A stretch of DNA of 64,000 bases from Saccharopolyspora spinosa NRRL 18395 (GCF_000194155.1 NZ_GL877878.1:980974-1044973); one strand, 5' to 3'. Shown: positions 33,123-42,247, counted from the stretch's first letter. Notes: generated from the letters alone by a model not told the origin. Numbers and translations: made by a program.

Positions 33123-35006
33123 ATGACTGTGCCGAGCGAGTCGGCGACGCCGACGCTCCTGGCCCCGTTCGCTCATCCCGGCGACGATGCGAACGTGCAG
33201 ACGGTGCCGCAGTTTGTGCGCCGGAACGCGCAACGGTGGCCGGAGCGCACAGCATTCCGGACCCGAACAGCAACCGAATGGGCAACGCTGAGCTGGTCGC
33301 AAGTCGATGAGATGATGACAGAACTCGCGGCAGGGTTGCTCGACCTCGGATTCGGCGACGCACGATGCGCCTACGTCCTTGGCAGCAATGAGCCCGAGTT
33401 CTTCGTCTCCGAATACGCGGTGCAAGCCATTGGCGCGACCTCATTTCCACTGTTCGAGCAGATGACGGTCGAGGAAATGCGCAACACGCTGGATGAGTAC
33501 CAAGCGCCGGTCGCCTTCGCGGGCTCAGCCGATCTAACCCGGCGGCTGCTCCAGGTCGCCGACGAGATCGGCTTGCGCACCGTCGTGCAATGGTGCTCCG
33601 ATCCCGTCCCGGACGATCGAGTCGTGACGTTCGCCGAGCTGCGCCAACGGGGACGTGCATACCGCTCGCGGTCGGACCGGGAAGTCAAAGACCGGATCGA
33701 CCGCTGTACCCTGGACGATATCGCTTGCATCATTCTGACATCGGGAACGACCGGCAAATCCAAGGGCGTGCTCGGGTCGTACCGCTACGTGCTCGACATC
33801 GCCTACCGGTACAAAACCCTCTACCAGGCTGATCCTTTCGATAGCTACCTGAGTTATCTGCCGGCCGCGTTCTCGGTCGAGCAGTACTGCGGAATGGCCC
33901 TTGCCGCAGCGTTGCCGCTTAACGTCGCCTGCGCCGAGTCCCCCGCCACAGCCGAACGCGACTTCGTTTCCGCGGAAGCGCGGTTCCGATTCCTCGGGCC
34001 GCGACAGTGGGAGGAGATCCGGGCCCGAGTGCCGGCGGAGCTCCTTGAGAATTCGGTCCGTTTGCGCGAGCAAGCCGTTGAAGTGCGCGAAGAGCTGGGA
34101 CTGGGCAACGTTAAGGCTGGCATCAGTGCCGGCGGCTCGCTCAGCCCCGAGGTTTTCGAGTTCTTCAGCGACATCGGACTAAACATTCGCAGCGTCTACG
34201 GCTTCGCTGAAGTCGGCATCGTGACCGGTACCCGGGACGGCGATGGCTTCGACAACGTCGGACATCCACTCCCTTCGCCCTATGGCAATGAACCCATCGC
34301 CCTGCGGGTGGGGCCACTCGACGAGGTCGAAATCTCTGGTGGTGTAACGTGTTCCGGATACTGGGACGATCTTCATTCCCTTTCCCTAACCGCGGATGGC
34401 TGGATCCGCAGCGGTGACGCAGGCGAGTGGGACGGGCAGGTCCTGCGCATCTACGACCGGGTTGACAACATCAAGCGGTTGCCCGATGGCACCCGCTTCG
34501 CTCCACAACCCATCGAGATCAACGCCCTGCGCAGCCCTTACATCAGCAACATCGTACTGATCGGCGGACATGGCAACGATCCGCGCATCGGTGCGCTGGT
34601 CCAGCTGAACGCGTCGGCGGTGGCCTCCCACCTTGATCCCGACCATGCCGTTTCAGCCGACCACGCCGTGCTGGCCAAGGAATCGGCTGTCATTCGGCTC
34701 CTTACTGACGAGCTGCATCGGCTCGCGGATCACGAGACGGAGACCCAGAACATCGCCCTGCTGGCCTTGATGCCGAAGGAATTGTCCTCTGAGGACGGGG
34801 AGCTGACGCGCAGCATGAAACTGCGCCGCGCAGAGGTTCTGCGACGCTATGCGCAGCTAATCGATACGATGTACAACTCGCCCGACGACCTCGTTTCGTT
34901 CGACCTTGATGCGGGTGGCGGCGAACGAGGGGTCCGCCAGAGCTACGAAACGCGCATCGCCAGGATTCCAGAGACAAGTAAACCGGATTCTATTTCTACC
35001 TGTTAG
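33123..35006 (+). CDS. Long-chain-type acyl-CoA synthetase (AMP-binding)
   Basis: A 627-residue ANL-superfamily ligase. ILTSGTTGKSKGVLGSYRYVL is the intact P-loop, VYGFAEVGIVTG the A5 motif, DGWIRSGDAGEWDGQVLRIYDR the A7/A8 hinge with its Asp. The size and insert resemble FadD15-type long-chain synthetases. It would activate the imported acid to its CoA ester with ATP. The upstream open frame is much longer, but ATG 33123 follows AAAGGGCAG and directly starts MTVPSESATPTL, 37 bases after the PaaK-like gene. The final 35 residues are low in structure. It precedes the importer gene by 232 bases. Confidence 0.87.
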   Translation: MTVPSESATPTLLAPFAHPGDDANVQTVPQFVRRNAQRWPERTAFRTRTATEWATLSWSQVDEMMTELAAGLLDLGFGDARCAYVLGSNEPEFFVSEYAVQAIGATSFPLFEQMTVEEMRNTLDEYQAPVAFAGSADLTRRLLQVADEIGLRTVVQWCSDPVPDDRVVTFAELRQRGRAYRSRSDREVKDRIDRCTLDDIACIILTSGTTGKSKGVLGSYRYVLDIAYRYKTLYQADPFDSYLSYLPAAFSVEQYCGMALAAALPLNVACAESPATAERDFVSAEARFRFLGPRQWEEIRARVPAELLENSVRLREQAVEVREELGLGNVKAGISAGGSLSPEVFEFFSDIGLNIRSVYGFAEVGIVTGTRDGDGFDNVGHPLPSPYGNEPIALRVGPLDEVEISGGVTCSGYWDDLHSLSLTADGWIRSGDAGEWDGQVLRIYDRVDNIKRLPDGTRFAPQPIEINALRSPYISNIVLIGGHGNDPRIGALVQLNASAVASHLDPDHAVSADHAVLAKESAVIRLLTDELHRLADHETETQNIALLALMPKELSSEDGELTRSMKLRRAEVLRRYAQLIDTMYNSPDDLVSFDLDAGGGERGVRQSYETRIARIPETSKPDSISTC

Positions 35007-35238
35007 GGCGAGAAGCTGGCCCCCGATTCCACGCTCGGTCGCCTTTTGTCGTTCTCTTACCGGCATAGCGGCGAGTCTTGTTTCGCCGCAGGAATAACTT
35101 GCCGACAGGATCTCCGCTCGCAGCGCAGTGGCCGATTCTCGATGAATAGGTCAAGTAGTTTCTTCGCAACGCACCGTATCCGTTCGGAAACATCGGTCGG
35201 CCGATGGTTTCGAGTGCCACCAATGCCCCGGAGAGGTC

Positions 35239-36573
35239 ATGAATACAACCCCGAATCTCGATAGTTCCCCTCATTCCCAAGTCGACAGCGACACCGGAAG
35301 CGGCAGCTCGCTGCGACAGGTCGTGGGGTCGGCGACAGCTGGCACCTTCGTGGAGTACTACGATTTCGCGATCTACGGGGCTATGGCCCCGATCATCGCC
35401 AAGACATTTTTCCCCAATGTCGCCCCGGCCATCGCCTTGCTGAGCACCTTTGCGGTGTTCGCACTCGCCTTCGTCGCGCGACCGCTCGGAGGGCTCGTCT
35501 GGGGGCCAGTCGGCGACCGTATCGGACGAAGGCGCACACTTTCCTTAATCATTGTTACCATTTCGGTTGCAACGGTGCTCATTGGGCTGACACCCGACTA
35601 CCGCACGATCGGTATCGCGGCACCGATCCTGCTCGTGGTGCTTCGACTCGCGCAGGGGCTGTCCGCGGGCGGCGAGATCGCTGGAGCAGCGATCTTCATC
35701 GCCGAACACGCTCCCAACAAGCGCCGTGGATTCCTCGTTAGCTGGCTGCAGGTCGCCACGACCGGCGCCCTCCTGTCAGGCGTCTTCGTTTCCGCGGCTG
35801 TGTCCAGCCTGCTGTCCGAGCAAGAGATGAATTCGTGGGGATGGCGGATTCCGTTCCTGCTCGCCGGGCCCATCGGCGTTGTAGGCCTGTACATCAGGTT
35901 GAAGGTGGACGAGACGCCGAGCTTCGAGGAGGTCAAACGAAAGGGGAGAGAAGCTCGCAACCCGTTGGTCACCGCCATGCGCGGTGCCGGCAACCTCAAG
36001 GAGATGGGTTTCGCAGCTGCTTACTACATGCCGGTCCTTGTCAGCTTCTATTTGCTGCTGACGTTCATGCCGACCTACCTTAAAAGCGAGATGAAGTTCG
36101 ACACTGCGACCTCTCTATCCATTATCGCGGTTGCCGGAGTCATCCAGCTGATCAGTGTTCCGATCTTCGGGAAGCTTTCCGACCTGATCGGACGGCGGAT
36201 GCTGCTCCGCTTCACCACAGGCGCGTTCATCCTGCTGACTTACCCGGCGTTCGTCCTTCTCAACAGCGGCGAGCTGGCATTGGCGATCGGCGGCCTGACC
36301 TTGCTCGCCATCCCCACGGCCGCAGCGCAAGCGAACAACCTCACGCCTGCCCTCGAGCGATTCCACACCAACGTCCGGTTCACCGCGTCGGCGGCCACGT
36401 TAGGTCTCCTCGCCGCGCTGTTCGGTGGTACCGCGCCCTACGTCTCCACCTACCTGACCACAGCGACCGGAAGTCCTCTAGCGCCCGGGTTCTACCTGAT
36501 GATCACGATCCTTCCCTCCTTGATCGCTTCCTTCTACGTGTCCGAGACCGCCAAGAAGCCGCTGCTCGATTAG
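35239..36573 (+). CDS. MHS-family metabolite:proton symporter (MFS)
   Basis: A 444-residue importer with 12 hydrophobic helices. GTFVEYYDFAIYGAMAPII is typical of the metabolite:H+ symporter group (ShiA, KgtP, ProP). GDRIGRRRTLSLI is the MFS A-motif and RLAQGLSAGGEIAGAAIFIAEHA the helix-4/5 signature. Such proteins import carboxylates, shikimate or osmolytes. It stands after the acyl-CoA synthetase gene, so it likely imports the acid that the cluster degrades. A strong bidirectional hairpin follows 50 bases after the stop. Upstream 35007-35238 has no operator copy and no other gene. Confidence 0.88.
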   Translation: MNTTPNLDSSPHSQVDSDTGSGSSLRQVVGSATAGTFVEYYDFAIYGAMAPIIAKTFFPNVAPAIALLSTFAVFALAFVARPLGGLVWGPVGDRIGRRRTLSLIIVTISVATVLIGLTPDYRTIGIAAPILLVVLRLAQGLSAGGEIAGAAIFIAEHAPNKRRGFLVSWLQVATTGALLSGVFVSAAVSSLLSEQEMNSWGWRIPFLLAGPIGVVGLYIRLKVDETPSFEEVKRKGREARNPLVTAMRGAGNLKEMGFAAAYYMPVLVSFYLLLTFMPTYLKSEMKFDTATSLSIIAVAGVIQLISVPIFGKLSDLIGRRMLLRFTTGAFILLTYPAFVLLNSGELALAIGGLTLLAIPTAAAQANNLTPALERFHTNVRFTASAATLGLLAALFGGTAPYVSTYLTTATGSPLAPGFYLMITILPSLIASFYVSETAKKPLLD

Positions 36574-36622
36574 TGCTTGTTGGCCGCGCACCGCTTGAAA
36601 CCCGTGGCCTCGATCGAGCTAT

Positions 36623-36659
36623 GACCAGTGGGTTCACTAGATCGGTGAACCCACTGGTC
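36623..36659. terminator. Bidirectional hairpin terminator, 15-bp perfect stem
   Basis: GACCAGTGGGTTCAC and GTGAACCCACTGGTC pair perfectly around a 7-base loop (TAGATCG). It lies between the convergent importer and acyl-CoA dehydrogenase genes. No long U tract follows on either side, as is common in high-GC actinobacteria. Confidence 0.75.
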
Positions 36660-36763
36660 GCGCTTCTGCCGGGGGTGCGGTGGCATCCGAAGTGATTCGT
36701 GGTCAATAGGCGCGTTCGTGCGGCAGGCGGTGCGGTTCCCGGAAATCGGTCCACAGTGGATTT

Positions 36764-38683
36764 TCAAATGCGCGGCACGGTCCGGCGGACGTTATCGTGC
36801 TGTGACGGTCCCGGTGTTGATTCCGCGATCCACGGGCCGTCCGAAGAGGCGTCCAGGATGCCCTCCTCCAGCCACGAGTAGCGGCCGTCCAGCACCTTCC
36901 GCGCGAGGCCCCGGTCGGCGGCGTCGGTGTTGTGCCAGAGCTGCCGGAACAGCGTCTCGACGCGGCGGCGAGCCTGGCGGCAGAACGCGTCGGCCAGCTC
37001 CACCGCCGACGGGTCCTGGCCTGCCGAGCGGGCATGGACGCAGCTGGCGCTCATCGCGTAGAGCTCCGCGCCGATGTCGACGATGCGGCCGAGGAACAGC
37101 TGCCGGTGCTCCAGCTTGCCCTGCCAGCGCGACATCCCGTAGAAGGTCTGGCGCGCGATCCGCCGGCTGGCCCGCTCCACGAACCGCAGGTGCTCGGCCA
37201 GCGGCCCGTATTCGCCAAAACCGCCCGGCAGCTGCCCCTTGCCAGCCACCAGCGTCGGCAGCCAACGAGCGTAGAAGCCACCGGCGCGGGCGGCCGCGCG
37301 CGCCTTGCGGGAGAGGTCTGCCTTCGGGTCGATGATGTCGCCCGCCACCGACAGGTGGGCGTCGACCGCTTCGCGGGCGATCAGCAGCTTCATGATCTCG
37401 CTGGAGCCCTCGAAGATCCGGTTGATCCGCAGGTCGCGCAGGAGCTGCTCGGCGGGCACCCCGCGCTCGCCCCGCGCGGCCAGCGAGTCGGCCGTCTCGT
37501 AGCCGCGCCCGCCGCGGATCTGCACCAGTTCGTCGACGACCAGCCAGGACATTTCCGAGGCGTAGAGCTTGGCCAGGGCCGCTTCGATGCGGATATCGTG
37601 CCGGTCGGCGTCGGCCAGCCGGCCGGAGAGTTCGAGCACGGCCTCCAGGGCGAAAGCCGTGGCTGCGATGAAGGAGACCTTGTCGGAGATCGCTTCGTGC
37701 TCGCCGATCGGCCTACCCCACTGGACCCGCTGCGCCGACCACTCGCGGGCGATCAGCAGGCACCACTTCGCGGCGGCGGCGCACATCGCGGGCAGCGACA
37801 GGCGCCCGGTGTTCAGCGTGGTCAGCGCGATCTTCAGGCCATCGCCCTCGCGGCCGATCCGGTTCTCCGCGGGTACCACGACGTCGTGGAGCCGGGTCAC
37901 GCCGTTCTCGATGCCGCGCAGCCCGAGGAACGAATTGCGGTTCTCCACGGTGATGCCGTCGGCGTCGCCTTCGACGACGAATGCCGTCACGCCCCCGCGA
38001 TGCCCCTCAGAGCGCGGCACCCGCGCCATCACCACCAGCAGGTCGGCGAGCACGCCGTTGGTCGTCCAGAGCTTGACCCCGTTGAGCGTGTAGCTCCGGC
38101 CGTCCGCGCTGGGCACCGCGCTGGTGGCCAGTCGCGCCGGATCGCTGCCCACGTCGGGCTCGGTGAGCAGGAACGCGGTGATCTCGCGGACGCAGCGCGG
38201 CAGGAACTGCCGCTTCTGCTCGGCGGTGCCGAACATCTTCACCGGCTGCGGCACGCCGATGGACTGGTGCGCGGACAGCAGCGCGCCGATCGACGGGTTG
38301 GCCGTGGCGACGAGCATTAGCGCCCGGTGGTAGTAGACCGCCGGCAGTCCCAGGCCCCCGTACTCCGCGGGAATCTTGATGCCGAAGGCGCCGATGTCCT
38401 TCAGGCCGTTGATGACCTCGTCTGGGATCCGGGCGTCCCGTTCGATCTGGCGTCCGTCGACCTCCGCCTCGCAGAACTCCCGCAACCGTTCGAGGAACGC
38501 CGCACCCTCGGGTGAGCTCTGGCCCTCGGGCATCGGGTCGATCAGGTCGAGCCGCAGCCTGCCGAGGAACAGCTCCTTGCCGAAGCTTGGCCGGTCCCAG
38601 CGGGATTCGCGGGCCTCCTCGGCCACTTGCCGGGCCTGCGCGGCGTCGACCCGAACCTCGCGACTTCTGTCCACTGTGGTCAT
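36764..38683 (-). CDS. Acyl-CoA dehydrogenase, large VLCAD/ACAD9-like form
   Basis: A 639-residue acyl-CoA dehydrogenase with an extra C-terminal domain. IPAEYGGLGLPAVYYHRALM, AFLLTEPDVGSDPARLAT, LWTTNGVLADLLVV and INRIFEGSSEIMKLLIAREA are the standard blocks. The C-terminal 200 residues (FYARWLPTLVAG onward) correspond to the extension of very-long-chain and ACAD9 enzymes. It probably starts beta-oxidation of long acyl-CoAs. ATG 38683 (MTTVDRSREVR) follows a G-rich tract; the frame could begin at TTG 38695. It is alone, convergent to the importer gene. Confidence 0.87.
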   Translation of the reverse strand: MTTVDRSREVRVDAAQARQVAEEARESRWDRPSFGKELFLGRLRLDLIDPMPEGQSSPEGAAFLERLREFCEAEVDGRQIERDARIPDEVINGLKDIGAFGIKIPAEYGGLGLPAVYYHRALMLVATANPSIGALLSAHQSIGVPQPVKMFGTAEQKRQFLPRCVREITAFLLTEPDVGSDPARLATSAVPSADGRSYTLNGVKLWTTNGVLADLLVVMARVPRSEGHRGGVTAFVVEGDADGITVENRNSFLGLRGIENGVTRLHDVVVPAENRIGREGDGLKIALTTLNTGRLSLPAMCAAAAKWCLLIAREWSAQRVQWGRPIGEHEAISDKVSFIAATAFALEAVLELSGRLADADRHDIRIEAALAKLYASEMSWLVVDELVQIRGGRGYETADSLAARGERGVPAEQLLRDLRINRIFEGSSEIMKLLIAREAVDAHLSVAGDIIDPKADLSRKARAAARAGGFYARWLPTLVAGKGQLPGGFGEYGPLAEHLRFVERASRRIARQTFYGMSRWQGKLEHRQLFLGRIVDIGAELYAMSASCVHARSAGQDPSAVELADAFCRQARRRVETLFRQLWHNTDAADRGLARKVLDGRYSWLEEGILDASSDGPWIAESTPGPSQHDNVRRTVPRI

Positions 38684-38857
38684 CGATGCCCCCAACGGTT
38701 CGAGTCTTGGTGATGTCGGTCACATAACGATACTACTGATCGGTAACCGGCAACACTCGACGGCTGGGTGGCTGCCCCGCGCGTCAGCCGATCGGGCGGC
38801 GCGCAGCGCCGCTGGCATCGGCGACGCCCTGCGCGGAACCGTTAGCCGACCTCGGAC

Positions 38858-39150
38858 GGCGGCATCTTCAAGCCGCTTGGTGATCTCCGGCGGCGTGCCG
38901 TCGGGCGCGATGAGGCCGTACGTCGAGGCGCTCAGCGTCAGCCCCGCGAAGCCGAGTTCGGTGAACGTCGGTGTGTCCGGCAGGTACGGCTGGCGCTGAG
39001 GCGCTGCGCGGAACCCACGGTGAGCGCCCGGAATTCGCCGGAGCGAATCCGCGACATCACCACGTCGCCGGAGGATCCGAAGAAAGCGCCGGAGTCGGCA
39101 CCGGGCAGGGTCACGACGGCCTCGGCATCGCCGTTGAAGCGCGGGCATCC
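38858..39150 (-). pseudogene. TctC-type (tripartite tricarboxylate) solute receptor, C-terminal relic
   Basis: One frame gives GADSGAFFGSSGDVVMSRI and GEFRALTVGSAQR. Near 39000 it shifts to another frame with PYLPDTPTFTELGFAG and TYGLIAPDGTPPEITKRLEDA, the typical end of TctC/Bug periplasmic receptors (PDTPTFxELG, APxGTPxxI). The N-terminal half, signal peptide and last helix are absent and no TctA or TctB gene is nearby. It is a dead fragment. Confidence 0.75.
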
Positions 39151-39324
39151 CGGCGAAGGCGCACGCACGAGTTCCGCTTACCCAGCCCGGATCCTGGCGA
39201 ACTCGCCGCGAGCCTCTCTAGCCGGCCGTGGGCCGGCGAACCGCGTCGACGTCGTATTCCCGCTGGTCAATCGACTCCGCCATGCCGGTGGTCCCCGACT
39301 TGCGGGTGATCCTAAGCTCGGTGC

Positions 39325-39945
39325 ATGGCGAAGTACTTCGACGTGCATCCGGAGAACCCGCAGCGGCGCGCGATCAACCAGGTGGTGGACATCGTCCGCG
39401 ACAACGGGCTCATCGCGTACCCGACGGACTCGTGCTTCGCGCTCGGTGCCCAGCTGGGCAACAAGGACGGCATAGAACGGATCCGGTCCATCCGGCACCT
39501 CGACGACCGCCACCACTTCACCCTGGTGTGCCAGAACTTCGCGCAGCTGGGGCAGTTCGTGATCATCAACAACGCGGTGTTCCGAGCGATCAAGGCGTCG
39601 ACACCGGGCAGCTACACGTTCATCCTGCCCGCCACCAAAGAAGTGCCACGCAGGTTGATGCACCCGAAGAAGAAGACCGTGGGCGTGCGCATCCCGGACC
39701 ACGTCGTCGTGCAGGCGCTGCTGGCCGAGCTCGGCGAGCCGATGCTGTCCAGCACGCTATTGCTGCCCGGCGAGGAGGAGCCGATGACCCAGGGCTGGCA
39801 GATCAAGGACGAGCTCGACCACGTCCTGGACGCCGTGATCGACTCCGGCGAATGCGGCACCGAGCCCACCACCGTCATCGACTTCTCCGGCCTCGAGCCG
39901 GAGATCATCCGCCGCGGCGCGGGTGACACCTCTCGCTTCGAGTAA
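39325..39945 (+). CDS. YciO/Sua5/YrdC-family L-threonylcarbamoyladenylate synthase-like protein
   Basis: A 206-residue YrdC-fold protein of the YciO group. INQVVDIVRDNGLIAYPTDSCFALG is the N-terminal nucleotide-binding region, IERIRSIRHLDDRHHFTLVC the KxR-like basic motif, and PGSYTFILPATKEVPR with VGVRIPDHVVVQALL the rest of the fold. YrdC/Sua5 make threonylcarbamoyl-AMP for tRNA t6A; YciO proteins have weak activity of this sort and an unsettled role. Start ATG 39325, no strong ribosome site. A clear hairpin terminator follows 22 bases after the stop. Confidence 0.85.
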   Translation: MAKYFDVHPENPQRRAINQVVDIVRDNGLIAYPTDSCFALGAQLGNKDGIERIRSIRHLDDRHHFTLVCQNFAQLGQFVIINNAVFRAIKASTPGSYTFILPATKEVPRRLMHPKKKTVGVRIPDHVVVQALLAELGEPMLSSTLLLPGEEEPMTQGWQIKDELDHVLDAVIDSGECGTEPTTVIDFSGLEPEIIRRGAGDTSRFE

Positions 39946-39966
39946 CGCCCCGAACACCGCGAGTAC

Positions 39967-39994
39967 ACGGCTCCCGCCATCTGGCGGGAGCCGT
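39967..39994 (+). terminator. Rho-independent-type terminator after the YciO gene
   Basis: ACGGCTCCCGCC-ATCT-GGCGGGAGCCGT is a perfect 12-bp stem with a 4-base loop followed by TTCTC. It ends transcription of the YciO-like gene. Confidence 0.85.
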
Positions 39995-40058
39995 TTCTCA
40001 TTGCTCTGACCAGTGGATTAGTTCGCATCCGACGTTGGCGACGTTCACATCGTGGAAC

Positions 40059-40085
40059 GTATACATAAACCTTTGACGTGTACAC
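40059..40085. promoter_or_regulatory. Paired palindromes, candidate GntR operator
   Basis: GTATAC (40059-40064) and GTGTACAC (40078-40085) have centres 20 bp apart, two helical turns, 50 bases before the first gene of a GntR-containing operon. GTGTACAC fits the GTnTAnAC type of site known for some GntR regulators. The region is locally AT-rich and may hold the promoter. Confidence 0.4.
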
Positions 40086-40134
40086 ATTCGCGATCGAGGA
40101 TTGCAGCGACGAACCCGGAGCGGAGGACGGACCG

Positions 40135-40755
40135 ATGGGCGAGCAGGAGACACCGGCGATCCCGCCGCGACTTGACCACGTGGTGATCGCGACCCCGACG
40201 CTGGACGAGACGGTCGCCGACTTCGCCGCCCGCACCGGCGTGCGGCCCGCCCCGGGCGGCGCGCACCCCGACCGCGGCACCCGCAACTACCTGGTCAGCC
40301 TCGGAGCCGACAGCTACCTGGAGATCATCGGCCCGGACCCGGACCGCACGGTCGGCGACGACGCCCTCACCTTCGGCCTGGCGGCCCTGCGCGAACCCCG
40401 CGTCGCGGCCTGGGCCGTGCACCCCGCCGACATATACGCCGCCGCGGCGCACATCGGCCCCGTCGGCCCCGGGCAACGCCGCACGACCTCGGGCGAGCTG
40501 CTCGAATGGCGCCTCACCGAGCCGAACGGGCTGCCGGACGGCGTCGTCCCCTTCCTCATCGACTGGGGCACCACGACCTCGCCAGCCGTCGGCCTGCCGG
40601 CGGTGGAGCTGGTGTCGTTCACCGGCAGCTACCCGGACCCCGGTGCGGTGCGCCCGGTGTTGCGGGCGATCGGGACCTCGCTGCGGCTGGACACCGGTCC
40701 CGCCGGGCTCGCCCTCACCGTCTCCGGCGAGCACGGGCTCGTCGAATTCCGCTGA
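40135..40755 (+). CDS. Glyoxalase-like (VOC) domain protein
   Basis: A 206-residue protein of the glyoxalase-like PF13468 group. LDHVVIATPTLDETVADFAARTG is the first beta-alpha unit with the metal-type His, TRNYLVSLGADSYLEIIGPDP gives the second strand with the Glu ligand, and ELVSFTGSYPDPGAVRPVLRAIG starts the second half. Most relatives are uncharacterised; a dioxygenase, isomerase or epimerase role is possible. GGAGG nine bases before ATG 40135 decides the start over an upstream GTG at 40078. It is the first gene of the forward run to 47872. Confidence 0.75.
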   Translation: MGEQETPAIPPRLDHVVIATPTLDETVADFAARTGVRPAPGGAHPDRGTRNYLVSLGADSYLEIIGPDPDRTVGDDALTFGLAALREPRVAAWAVHPADIYAAAAHIGPVGPGQRRTTSGELLEWRLTEPNGLPDGVVPFLIDWGTTTSPAVGLPAVELVSFTGSYPDPGAVRPVLRAIGTSLRLDTGPAGLALTVSGEHGLVEFR

Positions 40756-40795
40756 ACAGCCATGAAAACCGAACACGGACGGGGAAGCACCACCG

Positions 40796-41824
40796 ATGAC
40801 CGACACGATGCGCGCACTGGTCCTGGAAGGCCACGGCGACCTCGACCGGCTCCGCCTGCGCGACGACTACCCGAAGCCCACCGCCACCCCCGGCCACGTC
40901 GTGATCAAGGTGCGGGCGACGTCGTTCAACTACCACGACATCTTCACCACCCGCGGCATGCCGGGCATCAAGATCCCGTTCCCGGTGGTAATCGGCCTGG
41001 ACCTGGCGGGTGACGTCGTCGAACTGGGCGAGGGCGTGACCGGCTGGTCGTTCGGGGACCGCGTGCTGGTGCACCCGATCCACCCGGAGCGGGGCCTGAT
41101 GGGCGAGACGCTCGACGGCGGCCTCGCGCAGTACGCGCTGGTGTCGGCCGAGCAGCTGATCCCGCTGCCGAAGGAGGTCGAGTACGCCCAGGCTGCGGCG
41201 CTGCCGGTGGCCTACGGCACCGCGCACCGGATGATCGTCACGAAGGAGACCGTCAAGGCCGGTGACAAGGTGCTGATCCTCGGCGCCTCCGGCGGCGTCG
41301 GCACCGCCTCGGTGATCCTCTGCAAGAAGCTCGGCGCGCATGTGATCGCCGCCGTCGGCGACGACGACAAGGGCGAGAAACTCAAGGCGATCGGCGCGGA
41401 CGAGGTAGTCAACTACAAGACCGAGAACTTCCTTGACTACGTCAAGAAGCACCACGGCAAGCCGCAGCGCCACAGCTACGACACCGGCGTCGACGTGGTG
41501 ATCAACTACACCGGCGGGGACACCTGGGCGCCGACGCTGCGCTGCGTGAAGCTCGGCGGCAAGATCCTGGTCTGCGGCGCGACGGCGGGCTACGACCCGA
41601 CCGAGGACCTGCGCTACATCTGGAGCTTCGAGATCCAGGTGATCGGCTCCAACGGCTTCACCGGCGACGACTTCCGCGCGCTGCTGGCCGGCGTCGCGGT
41701 CGGCGACTACGAGCCGCTGATCGACCAGGTGCTGCCGCTGTCGCGGGCCCGCGAGGGCCTGGCCCGGCTGGAGGACCGCAAGTTCATCGGCAAGATCGTC
41801 GTCGACCCGTGGGGCGACGAGTGA
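40796..41824 (+). CDS. Zinc-binding-type alcohol dehydrogenase/quinone oxidoreductase (MDR)
   Basis: A 342-residue medium-chain dehydrogenase/reductase. The N-terminal GroES-like domain has VVIKVRATSFNYHDIFTTRG and GLDLAGDVVELGEGV; the nucleotide domain has VLILGASGGVGTASVILCKKLGA. The Cys and His pattern of catalytic zinc is absent, so it is closer to NADPH quinone or enoyl reductases. It would reduce an enone or enoyl intermediate. Its TGA overlaps the ATG of the thioesterase gene by one base. Confidence 0.83.
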   Translation: MTDTMRALVLEGHGDLDRLRLRDDYPKPTATPGHVVIKVRATSFNYHDIFTTRGMPGIKIPFPVVIGLDLAGDVVELGEGVTGWSFGDRVLVHPIHPERGLMGETLDGGLAQYALVSAEQLIPLPKEVEYAQAAALPVAYGTAHRMIVTKETVKAGDKVLILGASGGVGTASVILCKKLGAHVIAAVGDDDKGEKLKAIGADEVVNYKTENFLDYVKKHHGKPQRHSYDTGVDVVINYTGGDTWAPTLRCVKLGGKILVCGATAGYDPTEDLRYIWSFEIQVIGSNGFTGDDFRALLAGVAVGDYEPLIDQVLPLSRAREGLARLEDRKFIGKIVVDPWGDE

Positions 41825-42237
41825 TGGCCGGGCTGACCGCTTCCGACGTCGAAGAACTGCTGCGGGCCGCCCCCTACCACCGGTGGCTGGACCTGCGGGT
41901 CGTCGAGCTGACCAAGGACCGCATCGAGCTGACCGCGAGCTGGCGCGAGGAGTGGATCGGCAACCCCGAAAGTCGCGCCACGCACGGCGGAATCCTGGCA
42001 TCGCTGCTGGATCTCGCCGCCGACTGGGCGCTGACCGGCACCACCGGCCGCGGAGTGCCCACAGTGGACCTGACCGTCAACTACCTGCGCGCGGCGCTGC
42101 CCGGCGACCTGCGGGTGATCGGCCGGCTGATCCGGCCCGGCCGGCAGGTTTCGGTGGCCGAGGCCGAGGTGCTCGACCAGGACGGCAAGACCGTCGCCAT
42201 CGGCAGGGGCACGTTCCTGTCCGCCGTGGCGCAGTGA
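41824..42237 (+). CDS. PaaI-family hotdog thioesterase
   Basis: A 137-residue single hotdog domain. ESRATHGGILASLLDLAADWAL is the HGG active-site motif with the helical Asp, and GVPTVDLTVNYLRAALPGDLRV the conserved sheet. It hydrolyses aromatic or short acyl-CoA esters, often as a rescue enzyme in phenylacetate-like pathways. It starts at ATG 41824 on the stop codon of the oxidoreductase gene (TGATG), ten bases before the acyl-CoA ligase gene. Confidence 0.85.
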   Translation: MAGLTASDVEELLRAAPYHRWLDLRVVELTKDRIELTASWREEWIGNPESRATHGGILASLLDLAADWALTGTTGRGVPTVDLTVNYLRAALPGDLRVIGRLIRPGRQVSVAEAEVLDQDGKTVAIGRGTFLSAVAQ

Positions 42238-42247
42238 GGACAGGAAC

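Noticed and set aside
36623-36659. Regulator operator rather than terminator
   Set aside because: It is a long perfect hairpin between two convergent genes, with no promoter nearby, so termination is the simpler reading. A partial match at about 40008 (GACCAGTGGATT) seems to be chance.
39221-39237. GCCGGCC-GTG-GGCCGGC hairpin as a terminator
   Set aside because: It lies upstream of the YciO gene and behind a relic, has no U tract, and such GC palindromes are common by chance here.
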